From positions 37,278 through 101,277 of the forward strand of contig JAVBQG010000043.1 of the NCBI GenBank assembly GCA_031549185.1: a DNA stretch of 64,000 bases. The letters run 5' to 3'. The position numbers and the translations under genes were made by a program. Every line of letters starts with the position of its first letter. The stretch's first letter is position 1. The notes under the pieces were generated by a model. That model had not been told where the DNA came from, made no database searches, and saw only the letters and a list, made by a program, of their open reading frames with translations. The DNA comes from JAVBQG01 sp031549185. GTDB taxonomy: Bacteria; Synergistota; Synergistia; Synergistales; Synergistaceae. This document shows positions 43,466 to 52,167 of the stretch, piece by piece.

Positions 43466-44284
43466 GTGAGCAGGACGTTATCCATCGAGAGCAAGGTGCA
43501 GGAGATCTATTCGCTGGAGCAGCTCTCCACGGGAGATTCCTGCGTACACCGCCTTCACCCTGCGGCCAAGATCCTCGCCACGCTGTTCTTTCTGATCGTC
43601 GTACTCTCGTTCAGCCGGTATGAAATCGCCGGCTTGACGCCGTATCTGTTTTATACGTTCACCCTTGCGGCCCTGGCCGATACCCCCCACTCGATCATGC
43701 TGAAGCGCTTCGCGCTCGCGCTGCCCTTCTGCCTGCTGGCGGGGATCGGCAACGTCCTCTTCGACAGAGGGACAGCGTTCCACCTGGGTGGCTTCGCCGC
43801 CAGCTACGGCGCCGTGTCGCTCCTGGCCATCCTCTTTCGAGCTTATCTCTGCGTCACGGCGGTCTTGCTTCTGATCGCGACGACCCCCTTCGTCCAGTTG
43901 AGCGCGCAGTTGAGAAGGATGCACGTTCCCGGCATTTTAGCCACTCTCTTCGAGATGACGTATCGCTATCTCGGGACGCTGGCGGGGGAGGCCTCCTCGA
44001 TGTACACCGCTTACATGCTGAGAGCACCGAGGCATAAAGGATTGAATATGCGCCACATGGGAAGCTTCGTCGGCCAGCTGCTGATCCGCAGCTTCGACCG
44101 GGCCGAGCGCGTCTACGGCGCAATGATGTGCAGAGGGTACACGGCAAGGGACGCGCGTCGCGACGCACGACCGCTCGCCCTCTCCGACTGGGCTTACCTC
44201 GCCGCGGTCTGTGGGGCATGCGTCCTCTTTCGCCTGGTGGACATCCCGGGGCTGATCGGCGATCTGGTGGTGAGGTTGTCGTGA
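43466..44284 (+). CDS. cbiQ: ECF transporter transmembrane subunit CbiQ
   Basis: A protein of about 272 residues, the T component that couples the ATPase to the metal-binding subunit. Hydrophobic helices follow IHRLHP-like VHRLHPAAKIL, and the coupling helices carry the MMCRGYTARDARR motif (family ARG-like signature). The start is uncertain: the GTG at 43466 has no clear ribosome binding site, and a GTG at 43496 (VQEIYSLEQL) would fit the usual family start. It overlaps cbiO by four bases. Confidence 0.85.
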   Translation: MSRTLSIESKVQEIYSLEQLSTGDSCVHRLHPAAKILATLFFLIVVLSFSRYEIAGLTPYLFYTFTLAALADTPHSIMLKRFALALPFCLLAGIGNVLFDRGTAFHLGGFAASYGAVSLLAILFRAYLCVTAVLLLIATTPFVQLSAQLRRMHVPGILATLFEMTYRYLGTLAGEASSMYTAYMLRAPRHKGLNMRHMGSFVGQLLIRSFDRAERVYGAMMCRGYTARDARRDARPLALSDWAYLAAVCGACVLFRLVDIPGLIGDLVVRLS

Positions 44285-45006
44285 CGCTGGCGGTTCGAAA
44301 TCTCTCGGTCGTCTATCCTGACGGCACGAAGGCCGTGGAGTCGGCCGACTTCACTTTGCGCGAAGGCGAATCGGCCGCCCTGATCGGCGCCAACGGCGCG
44401 GGCAAGACCTCGCTGTTGCTCGCCCTCGTCGGTGTACTCCCCTCCACGGGCCACGTCGAGATCGATGGCGTGGAACTGTGCAAGAAGACGCTCGATGTCG
44501 TACGCCGCCGCATCGGAATGGTCTTCCAGAACCCGGACGATCAGCTCTTCATGCCCACCGTCTTCGAGGATGTGGCCTTCGGCCCCCGCAACTTCGGCCT
44601 CCCGGAGGAAGAGGCGGCCGCGCGCGCGGACGAGGCGCTGCGCGAGTTGAGAATCGAGCACCTGCGCGACCGCTCGCCCCTCAAGCTGTCGGGCGGCGAA
44701 AAACGCGTCGCCTCGATCGCCACGGTCCTCGCCATGGAGCCCTCGGTCGTCCTTTTCGACGAACCAACGGCCTTCCTGGATCCAAGAGCGCGGCGCAACT
44801 TGATCGCGATTCTGAAGGATCTCCCCCACGCAAAATTGATCGCGACGCACGATCTCCCCTTCGCCATGGAGACCTGCAACCGCGCGATCCTCTTGAAAGA
44901 GGGCAAAATCTACGCCGACGGCAAACCGGCGGATCTCTTTCACGACAGGGCCATCATGGAGGGCTGCGGCGTGGAAATTGTGGGGCGCGCGTTGTGTCGA
45001 TCCTGA
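44281..45006 (+). CDS. cbiO: ECF transporter ATP-binding subunit CbiO
   Basis: A 241-residue ATPase of the metal ECF transporter. Walker A is GANGAGKTSL, the Q-loop is MVFQNPDDQLFMPTV (the DDQ signature of CbiO/EcfA), the signature is LSGGEKRVAS, Walker B is VVLFDEPTAFLDP and the switch histidine is in IATHDL. It starts at a GTG overlapping cbiQ. It ends the operon, 66 bases from the convergent MATE gene, with no evident terminator in between. Confidence 0.94.
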   Translation: MTLAVRNLSVVYPDGTKAVESADFTLREGESAALIGANGAGKTSLLLALVGVLPSTGHVEIDGVELCKKTLDVVRRRIGMVFQNPDDQLFMPTVFEDVAFGPRNFGLPEEEAAARADEALRELRIEHLRDRSPLKLSGGEKRVASIATVLAMEPSVVLFDEPTAFLDPRARRNLIAILKDLPHAKLIATHDLPFAMETCNRAILLKEGKIYADGKPADLFHDRAIMEGCGVEIVGRALCRS

Positions 45007-45072
45007 AATATTTCGGCGACAGAGTGGACGCCCGATGCGCGCCCCGATAATAACAATCGCATTGATTTGGGG

Positions 45073-46437
45073 TCAGAATTGCGCCGCCGCCTCCCCCACC
45101 GGTCTCCTCTTCATTTCCCGCAGAAACCACACAAGCACCCAGACGCCGCGCAGCGTCGCGCCCAGCGTGATCGCCAGCCATATTCCATTCAGGCCCATGC
45201 TGCGGGCCAGGGCGTAGGCGAGCGGGACACGCAGGGCGTTGCTTGTGATGCTGGTGATGGACGGAGGGAGTGTCTTGCCGAGGCCGCGGAAGGCGCCGGC
45301 GGAGACGGCCTCGAAACAGCCGGGGATCTGACAGACGGCCAGGATGCGCAGGAAAGACCGCCCCATCTCCACAAGCTCCGGATCGGGCAAAAAGAAGTGA
45401 AAGAGCGCGCCGCCCAACGCGACCAGGATCACGGTGACGACGACGCCCCACGAGGAGACAGTCAGAAACGCGATGCGGAAGCACGCGCGGACCCGGTCCC
45501 ACTTGTCGGCGCCGAAGTTCTGGCCGATGAAAGCGGTGATGGCGGTCGAAAACCCGATGCAGATGAGCCAGCAGAGCGACTCGATCTGCGTGCCCACGCG
45601 ATAGACCGCAATGGCCTCGGCGCCGAAATCAGCGACCACGCGCGAAATGAGCATGACAAGCACCGTGAACAACACGCTCTCCGTCCCAATGGGAACGCTC
45701 CACTTCAAAATTTGCGTGATTTTACGAACGTCCGGCTTTTCGAGGAAGATATAGCGACCGAACGGGCGATCCTCTCTCGCGAGCAGCGCCCGCAACAACA
45801 GGGCGCAGGCGGTGTATTGCGCGATCACGGTGGCAACCGCTGCGCCGGCGACGCCCATCTTGAAGAGGAAGATAAAGATCGGATCGAGGATCACGTTCAT
45901 CAGCAGCCCCGTCGAGTTGACGAAGAACGGCACGCGCGAGTTGCCCGAGCCGTTGAATGTCCCGATGACGGCGGCGCTGATGAACGTGGCGGGCATTCCC
46001 AGCGCTGTGATGAGCAGATAGCGCTTCGCGTCCCCGACGACGACCGCCTCCCGTATGTTGAAGAAACCAATCAGAGGGTTACGGAAGAAAGCGCAGATCG
46101 CGCCGAACGACAGCCCGAAGACGACCGCCAGAAACATCGAGTTCTGCGAGAACCTTCGCGCGGCCTCCAGGTCCCCCCTGCCGATATTCTGCGACACGCC
46201 GATCTCCGCGCCCATCCTGCCGAGCAGCATGAGCCCGTTGGACAGCCACAAGTACATGCCGGCGGAGCCCGACGCGGCGACGGCGTCGCTGCCCACGCGC
46301 CCCAGCAGGAACATATCGGTCAGGTTATAACCCATCAGGATGAGCTGCGTCCCGATGATCGGCAGCGCCACCAGCAGCAGCTTGTTCAGGATGCCGCCCT
46401 GCGTCAGATCGTACTTTCCGTTTGCGGCACCGCTCAC
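45073..46437 (-). CDS. MATE family efflux transporter
   Basis: A 454-residue, 12-helix cation-coupled exporter. The N-terminus LLLVALPIIGTQLILMGYNLTDMFLLGRVGSDAVAA and the half-repeat around SVPIGTESVLFTVLVMLISRVVADFGAEAIAVYRVG are typical of MATE proteins. The length is normal. It follows tex on the same strand after 38 bases and may be cotranscribed with it. Substrates are unknown. Confidence 0.92.
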   Translation of the reverse strand: MSGAANGKYDLTQGGILNKLLLVALPIIGTQLILMGYNLTDMFLLGRVGSDAVAASGSAGMYLWLSNGLMLLGRMGAEIGVSQNIGRGDLEAARRFSQNSMFLAVVFGLSFGAICAFFRNPLIGFFNIREAVVVGDAKRYLLITALGMPATFISAAVIGTFNGSGNSRVPFFVNSTGLLMNVILDPIFIFLFKMGVAGAAVATVIAQYTACALLLRALLAREDRPFGRYIFLEKPDVRKITQILKWSVPIGTESVLFTVLVMLISRVVADFGAEAIAVYRVGTQIESLCWLICIGFSTAITAFIGQNFGADKWDRVRACFRIAFLTVSSWGVVVTVILVALGGALFHFFLPDPELVEMGRSFLRILAVCQIPGCFEAVSAGAFRGLGKTLPPSITSITSNALRVPLAYALARSMGLNGIWLAITLGATLRGVWVLVWFLREMKRRPVGEAAAQF

Positions 46438-46475
46438 GCGCTCGCTCGCCCTCCGCTTCCGACTGTCATGACCAT

Positions 46476-48596
46476 CTACTCTCCAAGCCCCAAAGCGATC
46501 CGCCTGCGCTCGAGGTCCACGTCCAGAACCTCCACAGTCAGCCGGTCGCCCGGTTTTATATTCTTCCTGCCCCTGAGCCTGCTCCTATGCAACAGGCCGT
46601 CCTGATGGACGCCCACGTCGACGAAGACGCCGAAATCGGTGATGTTCGTCGCAATACCGGGCAAAGCCATACCTTTTATCAGGTCCGCAATCTCGTGGAC
46701 GTTTTCGTCGAAAGCAAACGCCTCGAACCCACTTCGCGGATCCCGGCCGGGCTTGGCGAGTTCGGCCAAGATATCGCGCAACGTCGCGTCACCGACGTCA
46801 CTGTACTTCTCTGGAGCGATTCGCGCGCGCAGCTCCGCATCCTGCATCAGGTCGCGCACGCCGCACTTCAGGTCCTTGGCCATCCGCTCGACTACCTTGT
46901 AGCTCTCGGGGTGAACGGCGCTCGCGTCGAGCGGATTTTCTCCGCCGACTACGCGCAGGAAACCGGCGGACTGTTCGAACGCCTTCGGCCCCATGCGGGA
47001 CACTTTTTTCAGCGCCGCGCGCGAGGCGAACGGACCGTTCTCGCTTCTATATTTAACGATGTTCTCGGCCAGCATCGGGCCAAGGCCCGAGACGTATTTC
47101 AAAAGCTCGCGGCTGGCTGTATTGACGTCGACGCCGACCTGGTTGACACAACTCGCCACCGTGTCGTCGAGCGCCGACTTGAGCGCCTTCTGGTCGACGT
47201 CGTGCTGATACTGCCCCACGCCGATCGACTTCGGGTCGATCTTCACCAGCTCTGCCAGTGGGTCCTGCAAACGACGGCCGATCGACACCGCGCCGCGCAC
47301 GGTGAGGTCGAGGTCGGGGAACTCCTCACGCGCGACCTCCGACGCGGAGTAGACCGACGCGCCGCTCTCGTTGACCATCAACACATGTACAGAAAGGTTG
47401 AGCGCGCGCACCCACGCCTCCGTTTCGCGTCCAGCCGTACCGTTGCCGATCGCGACAGCGTCTATTTTATATTTTTTCAACAGGTCGCGTAGCGTCGTCT
47501 CGGCCTCCTTCCTCTGGTTCTGCGGCGGGTGGGGATATATCGCCTCGTGATGCAACAGGTTGCCCTGCTCGCTCAGGACCGCCAGTTTGCAGCCGGTCCG
47601 AAAACCGGGGTCGAGCGCGACGACCCCCCGGCTGCCGTAGGGAGAGCCCATCAGAATCGCGCCGAGGTTGGCCGCGAAGACGCGGATCGCCTCGGCATCG
47701 GCGCGCTCCTTCAACTGCGCGCGCAGCTCCGCCTCCATCGATGGGGCAAGCAGCCGCTTGTAACCGTCGCGCAGCGCCGCGTCCACCTCGCGGCTCTCCT
47801 CCCCTTCGCCTCTCACGAAAATCCCCCGCAGGATACCGACCGCCTCCGCCTCCTCGGGAACGATCGAGAGCTTCAGCACGTCGTCGCGCTCACCCCGAAG
47901 GAGCGCCAGTATCCTGTGCGAGGGAGCGCCCTGCACCGGCGTCGCCGAGTCGTAGTAGTCCCTGTACTTTCCCGCCGGATCGTTCTCCGCCGTTTTTTTG
48001 GAGAGCGAGGTCGTCATGACGGCTTTGCGGGCGAAAAGCTGCCGAACCCGATGCCGGGCCGCCGCGTGTTCGCTCGCCGCCTCCGCGATGATGTCGCGCG
48101 CGCCCGCGAGCGCGTCCGCGGGCGTCTCGACACCCTTTTCGGCGCTCACATACTTTGCGGCAACGTCCGAGAGCGGCGCGCCTGCGCTGCGCTGTTTCAT
48201 CAGATACACGGCGAGCGGTTCGAGACCGCGCTCCTTCGCGACAGAGGCACGGGTCTTGCGCTTCGGTTTGTAAGGAAGGTAGAGATCCTCCAGCTCCGTC
48301 ATCGTCGCGGCAGCGGCGAGCGAACTCCTGAGGCTCTCGGTGAGCACGCCCTGTTCCTCGCACGATGCCATAATCGAAGCCCGTCTCTTCTCGAGCTCCG
48401 TGATTTTGAGTGCCCTGTCGCGTACCTCGATGATCGCCACCTCGTCGAGATACCCCGTCGCCTCCTTGCGATATCGGGCGATAAACGGGACGGTACCGCC
48501 GTCCTCCAACAGCTCGAGCACCGCGGCCACGCCCTTCTCGGGCAGCGACGCCTCCGCCGCGATGCGCGACGCGAAGTGTTTCGTCTCCTCTTTCAT
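46476..48596 (-). CDS. tex: Tex, S1-domain transcription accessory protein
   Basis: A 706-residue nucleic-acid-binding protein. It has the Tex order: an N-terminal helical region (FIARYRKEATGYLDEVAI), a YqgF/RNase H-like domain (GVVALDPGFRTGCKLAVL, DAVAIGNGTAGRETEAWV), two helix-hairpin-helix repeats (KYVSGLGPMLAENIVKYR) and a C-terminal S1 domain (ALPGIATNITDFGVFVDVGVHQDGLLH). The start is behind GGGAGG. It lies 211 bases after rpsA on the same strand, separated by a terminator. Tex proteins act in transcript handling and stress, though the exact role varies. Confidence 0.95.
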   Translation of the reverse strand: MKEETKHFASRIAAEASLPEKGVAAVLELLEDGGTVPFIARYRKEATGYLDEVAIIEVRDRALKITELEKRRASIMASCEEQGVLTESLRSSLAAAATMTELEDLYLPYKPKRKTRASVAKERGLEPLAVYLMKQRSAGAPLSDVAAKYVSAEKGVETPADALAGARDIIAEAASEHAAARHRVRQLFARKAVMTTSLSKKTAENDPAGKYRDYYDSATPVQGAPSHRILALLRGERDDVLKLSIVPEEAEAVGILRGIFVRGEGEESREVDAALRDGYKRLLAPSMEAELRAQLKERADAEAIRVFAANLGAILMGSPYGSRGVVALDPGFRTGCKLAVLSEQGNLLHHEAIYPHPPQNQRKEAETTLRDLLKKYKIDAVAIGNGTAGRETEAWVRALNLSVHVLMVNESGASVYSASEVAREEFPDLDLTVRGAVSIGRRLQDPLAELVKIDPKSIGVGQYQHDVDQKALKSALDDTVASCVNQVGVDVNTASRELLKYVSGLGPMLAENIVKYRSENGPFASRAALKKVSRMGPKAFEQSAGFLRVVGGENPLDASAVHPESYKVVERMAKDLKCGVRDLMQDAELRARIAPEKYSDVGDATLRDILAELAKPGRDPRSGFEAFAFDENVHEIADLIKGMALPGIATNITDFGVFVDVGVHQDGLLHRSRLRGRKNIKPGDRLTVEVLDVDLERRRIALGLGE

Positions 48597-48647
48597 GTAG
48601 GGCCTCCCTAAAGACCTGATCCACCCCTGAAACAGCGCAGTATCGCC

Positions 48648-48674
48648 GTAGGGGCGCGCATTGCGCGTCCCTAC
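48648..48674. repeat. REP-like palindrome between rpsA and tex
   Basis: GTAGGGGCGCGC (48648-48659) and GCGCGTCCCTAC (48663-48674) form an almost perfect inverted repeat around ATT. Outer GCCG/CGGC bases (48646-48649 and 48681-48684) can extend it. Palindromes of this look, GTAGGGGCGCGC..., recur between genes in many bacteria as dispersed repeats. Only one copy is present in this window, so its repetitive nature is not shown here. No poly-T tract follows it directly. Confidence 0.5.
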
Positions 48675-48740
48675 GAAAAACGGCGCTTTTGAACAGCCCC
48701 GAGAGGAGGTGAGGTCGTTTTGCTGTACGAACTATAAAAT

Positions 48741-48780
48741 AAAAACGGACGCCACGCAAGAAACGCGACGTCCGCCGTTC
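48741..48780 (-). terminator. Rho-independent terminator after rpsA
   Basis: On the minus strand GGCGGACGTCGCG pairs with CGTGGCGTCCG around TTTCTTG, with one bulge, and is followed by TTTTTATTTTA. It lies 28 bases after the rpsA stop and ends the long alaS-to-rpsA run before tex. Confidence 0.8.
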
Positions 48781-48807
48781 TCTTAATAACGAGGTTTTAG
48801 AGGTGGA

Positions 48808-50349
48808 TTACTCGGACATCTCCTCTTCCTGCGATTTCAGGAAGTCGCCGAGCGTGACGGACATCTCCTCCGTGGGGACCTGGGTGCGCGGCTCGCGCGA
48901 CCTGCGGTCGCCATCCTCACGGCGCGGCCTGCGCTCGCGCGGCTCGCGGTCGGAGGACCCTTCCTCGCGGGGTCTGCGCTCCTCCTCGGGCTGCAGAGCC
49001 TTGAGGCTGAGCCGGATGCGTCTCGTGGCCGGATCGACCTCGAGAATGCGGGCCGCGACCTCCTGACCCATCTGCAATACGTCTCCCGGCTTCTCCACGC
49101 GCTGGCGGCTGAGCTGGGAGATGTGAATCAGTCCTTCGATGCCCGGCTCGAGCTCGACAAACGCGCCGAAATCAGCGAGGCGGATGACCTTGACGGTGAC
49201 GTCGCTGTCTTTGGGGAAGCGCGTCTCGACGCCCATCCAAGGGTCGTTGAGCTGTTTGAAGCCGAGGCTGATACGCTTGCGCTCGGTATCCACATCGAGC
49301 ACCACGACTTCGACCTTCTGGCCCTTCTTGAGAACTTCCTTCGGGTGTTTGATACGGCTCCAGCTAAGGTCGCCGATGTGAATCAGACCCTCTATGCCGG
49401 GCTCCAGCTCGACGAACGCGCCGAAATCCGTCATGTTCGTGACGGTGCCCTCGGTCTTCGTGCCCTTCGCCCAACGCTCCGTGACAGTGTCCCACGGATC
49501 GGAGAGCGTCTGGCGGATGGAGAGGGAGATGCGGTTCTTCTCCCGGTCGATACCGATGACCTTGACCTGAACTTTATCACCTTTCGCGACGAGGTCCTTG
49601 GCCTTGGCGTTGCGCTGCCACGCCAGTTCGGTCACGTGCACGAGCCCTTCGATGACACCGAGGTTGACGAAGACGCCGAAGGAGGTGATGCTGCTGATCT
49701 CTCCCTCAAGGACGTCGCCCTCGTGTACCGTCTCGTAGAACTTCTCGCGCTCCGCGCCCATCTCCTCTTCCAGAATGCTGCGACGCGAGAGGACGAAACG
49801 CCGCTTGCGGCGATCGCGCTCGATCATCTTGACGGGGAACATCTGATCGATCAGACGTCCGGGGTTGACGCCCCTGCCCTCTTCCGCCAGGTGAGAGATC
49901 GGAATGAAACCCTCGATGCCGAAGCAGTCGACGATCAATCCACCCTTCACCTTGCGGAGGCCCCGCACCTCGATGATCTCGCCCTTTTCGAGCTCCTCTT
50001 CAAGGCGGTTCCATCTCTCGTCGAATTCACAACGCCAGCGGCTCAGTGTCAGCTGGGCTTCCTCGCCCTGACTGATATTGGTGACCTGAACGCGGACCTT
50101 GTCTCCCACTTTCGGCTCATCGACGGACTCCACCAGAACGCGATGTGTCCACTCCTTGCGCGGGAGAAAACCCTCACACTTATAGCCCACATCAACAAGC
50201 CAACCATCTTCGCGGGCGTCTACCACAACGCCCTCGACCACTTTGCCGCGATGGATATCCTCGAAGCCGCCCATCTGCTCCATGATACTTTCCATCGTCT
50301 CTTCCGTTTCCTGCGTTGTCAATTCTTCATTGCGGATGTCATCCACCAT
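48808..50349 (-). CDS. rpsA: 30S ribosomal protein S1 family protein (five S1 domains)
   Basis: A 513-residue RNA-binding protein with five S1 domains in tandem, opening near residues 33 (GKVVEGVVVDAREDGW), 120, 205 (EGEISSITSFGVFV), 290 (EGTVTNMTDFGAFVELEPG) and 375 (TVKVIRLADFGAFVELEPG). The last two are the most similar. The tail (PEEERRPREEGSSDREPRERRPRRED) is strongly charged and likely disordered. The shorter form compared with six-domain S1 is common outside proteobacteria. It starts 22 bases after ispH, as in many Firmicutes-like genomes. The start is behind GAGGGAGG. Confidence 0.9.
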   Translation of the reverse strand: MVDDIRNEELTTQETEETMESIMEQMGGFEDIHRGKVVEGVVVDAREDGWLVDVGYKCEGFLPRKEWTHRVLVESVDEPKVGDKVRVQVTNISQGEEAQLTLSRWRCEFDERWNRLEEELEKGEIIEVRGLRKVKGGLIVDCFGIEGFIPISHLAEEGRGVNPGRLIDQMFPVKMIERDRRKRRFVLSRRSILEEEMGAEREKFYETVHEGDVLEGEISSITSFGVFVNLGVIEGLVHVTELAWQRNAKAKDLVAKGDKVQVKVIGIDREKNRISLSIRQTLSDPWDTVTERWAKGTKTEGTVTNMTDFGAFVELEPGIEGLIHIGDLSWSRIKHPKEVLKKGQKVEVVVLDVDTERKRISLGFKQLNDPWMGVETRFPKDSDVTVKVIRLADFGAFVELEPGIEGLIHISQLSRQRVEKPGDVLQMGQEVAARILEVDPATRRIRLSLKALQPEEERRPREEGSSDREPRERRPRREDGDRRSREPRTQVPTEEMSVTLGDFLKSQEEEMSE

Positions 50350-50371
50350 ACCGTCACAGCCTCCCTCGGAC

Positions 50372-51205
50372 CTACAACGTCTCTAATTTTCCTGTTAATT
50401 CTTTTATGAGCCAATCGGGAGTGCTGCCACCCGCCGCGACTCCAATCGATCGCTTGTCCTTTAACCAACTCCCTTCCAGTTCTCCCGCATGCTCGATCCA
50501 GAGCGTCGGGACGCCGAGAGACTCCGCAATGTGAGCGAGCTTGCGCGTATTTGCACTGTTGCGCCCGCCGATTACCACGATGCCGTCGACTTGCGTCGCC
50601 AGCCTTCGGATGGACTCCTGTCTTTCAATTGTTGCGCGACAGATCGTATTATATACCTTAATCTCCCCAGTAAGAAGCACCAAACGCGCAACTATCGCGG
50701 CAAAAGATGCCTCCTGCTGTGTCGTCTGGCTTAAAACGCCCAACTTTCCGAATTTCGCGCCCGTATCGATCTCATCCTCACCGGCAAGGACAAGTGCCTC
50801 CCCGTCGACATAGCCCAGAATGCCGCGCACCTCCGGGTGGTTCGAATCTCCGAAGATGACGACCCTGTACCCCTCGTGCGAAAGCGACTCCGCCCGCTGC
50901 TGTGCCGCACGGACGTGTCCGCAGGTGCCGTCGACGACGACGCTGCAGCGACGCTTGAGTTCGCTCAGCTCCGCGGGTGCCACGCCGTGCGCACGCACGA
51001 AGGCGACGGCCTCCTCGGGGACATCCGATGCGTTCTCCGCGAGACGCAGGCCGAGGCCGGCCAGACGCTCCACCTCCTGCGGGTTGTGTATCGGGCTGCC
51101 GAGCGAATAGACTGTTCCATGCTCGGCCAGCGCCTTCTCCAGTTGGTCGATCGCCCGCCTGACTCCGAAACAGAGTCCAGTCGGGCTCGCTACGACAAGC
51201 TTCAT
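50372..51205 (-). CDS. ispH: 4-hydroxy-3-methylbut-2-enyl diphosphate reductase IspH
   Basis: A 277-residue [4Fe-4S] enzyme, the last step of the MEP isoprenoid pathway. The three cluster cysteines are C12 (GLCFGVRRAID), C95 (DGTCGHVR) and C189 (TICRATIERQ), and the catalytic glutamate is E125 in NHPEVRG. Length is typical. It overlaps miaA by four bases and precedes rpsA, a known ispH-rpsA neighbourhood. Confidence 0.96.
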   Translation of the reverse strand: MKLVVASPTGLCFGVRRAIDQLEKALAEHGTVYSLGSPIHNPQEVERLAGLGLRLAENASDVPEEAVAFVRAHGVAPAELSELKRRCSVVVDGTCGHVRAAQQRAESLSHEGYRVVIFGDSNHPEVRGILGYVDGEALVLAGEDEIDTGAKFGKLGVLSQTTQQEASFAAIVARLVLLTGEIKVYNTICRATIERQESIRRLATQVDGIVVIGGRNSANTRKLAHIAESLGVPTLWIEHAGELEGSWLKDKRSIGVAAGGSTPDWLIKELTGKLETL

Positions 51206-52167
51206 ATCCGCCCGTCACCCTCTTCCGCATTTTTCATCTCATCTATTCTGCGCTCCATATCTTCCACTGCGTGGAGCAGAGAAATTCCCGCAAAATCATA
51301 CCACACTTTCGGCTCAAAACCCCTGAACCACGTCATCTGTCTTCGCGCAAACGCCTTTGTCGCGCGAATATCCCCCTGCAGAGCTTCCTCGAAGGTACAC
51401 CGCCCCTGCACGTAGGCAACCAGCTCCCGGTAGCCGAAGCCCTGCAGCGCGGGCAACCTCGGCGAATACCCCTGCTTCAGAAGCCACTCGGCCTCCTCGG
51501 GATAGCCGGAGCGGAACTGCTCTCCAACCCGTTGCTCGATCCGGCGATATAGCGTCTCCCTCGGCGAGTCGATGCCGAAGTAAAACAGCTTCCGAGCGCC
51601 GCCGATTTTTTTTCGCTCCGCGTAAACATCTGTCGCCGGTTGCCCGGTGAGTTCGAAGATCTCGAGCGCACGCACGATCCTCACGCGGTCGTTGGGATGA
51701 ATGCGCGACGCGGCCACCGGGTCGGCTTGACTGAGCTTCGCGTGAAGCGCCGGCGTCCCGTTCTCCTCGGCAAAACGCTCCAGCTCGGCGCGAAGCTCTC
51801 TGTCGGTCGGCAGAGATTCCGAGAGCATGCCGCCTTCCAGCGCGCGGTAATAAAGAGGCGTACCGCCGACCAGAAGAGGTATCCTGCCGCGCGCGCGAAT
51901 GCGGGAGACGGCGTCCTCCGTCTGCTCCACGAAGTCCGCGGCGGTAAAGACCTGATCGGGGTCGGCGACGTCGATCAGGTGGTGTACGACGATTCTCCTG
52001 TCCGCCGTTGAGATTTTGTCCGTACCGACATCCAGATATCGATAGACCTGCCGCGAATCGACGGATATGATCTCGGCGTTGATCCGCCCGGCGAGTTCGA
52101 ACCCCGCGCGCGTCTTGCCGACTGCCGTGGGGCCGATGATCGCGAAGAGCGTCTCCTTCTCTTTCAT
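51202..52167 (-). CDS. miaA: tRNA dimethylallyltransferase MiaA
   Basis: A 321-residue enzyme that puts a dimethylallyl group on A37 of tRNAs reading U-starting codons. The P-loop is IGPTAVGKT, followed by IISVDSRQVYRYLDVGTDK, LVGGTPLYYRAL and the MTWFRGFEP motif. It uses DMAPP, a product of the pathway whose last enzyme, IspH, is encoded directly downstream. It overlaps both mutL and ispH by four bases. Confidence 0.96.
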   Translation of the reverse strand: MKEKETLFAIIGPTAVGKTRAGFELAGRINAEIISVDSRQVYRYLDVGTDKISTADRRIVVHHLIDVADPDQVFTAADFVEQTEDAVSRIRARGRIPLLVGGTPLYYRALEGGMLSESLPTDRELRAELERFAEENGTPALHAKLSQADPVAASRIHPNDRVRIVRALEIFELTGQPATDVYAERKKIGGARKLFYFGIDSPRETLYRRIEQRVGEQFRSGYPEEAEWLLKQGYSPRLPALQGFGYRELVAYVQGRCTFEEALQGDIRATKAFARRQMTWFRGFEPKVWYDFAGISLLHAVEDMERRIDEMKNAEEGDGRI

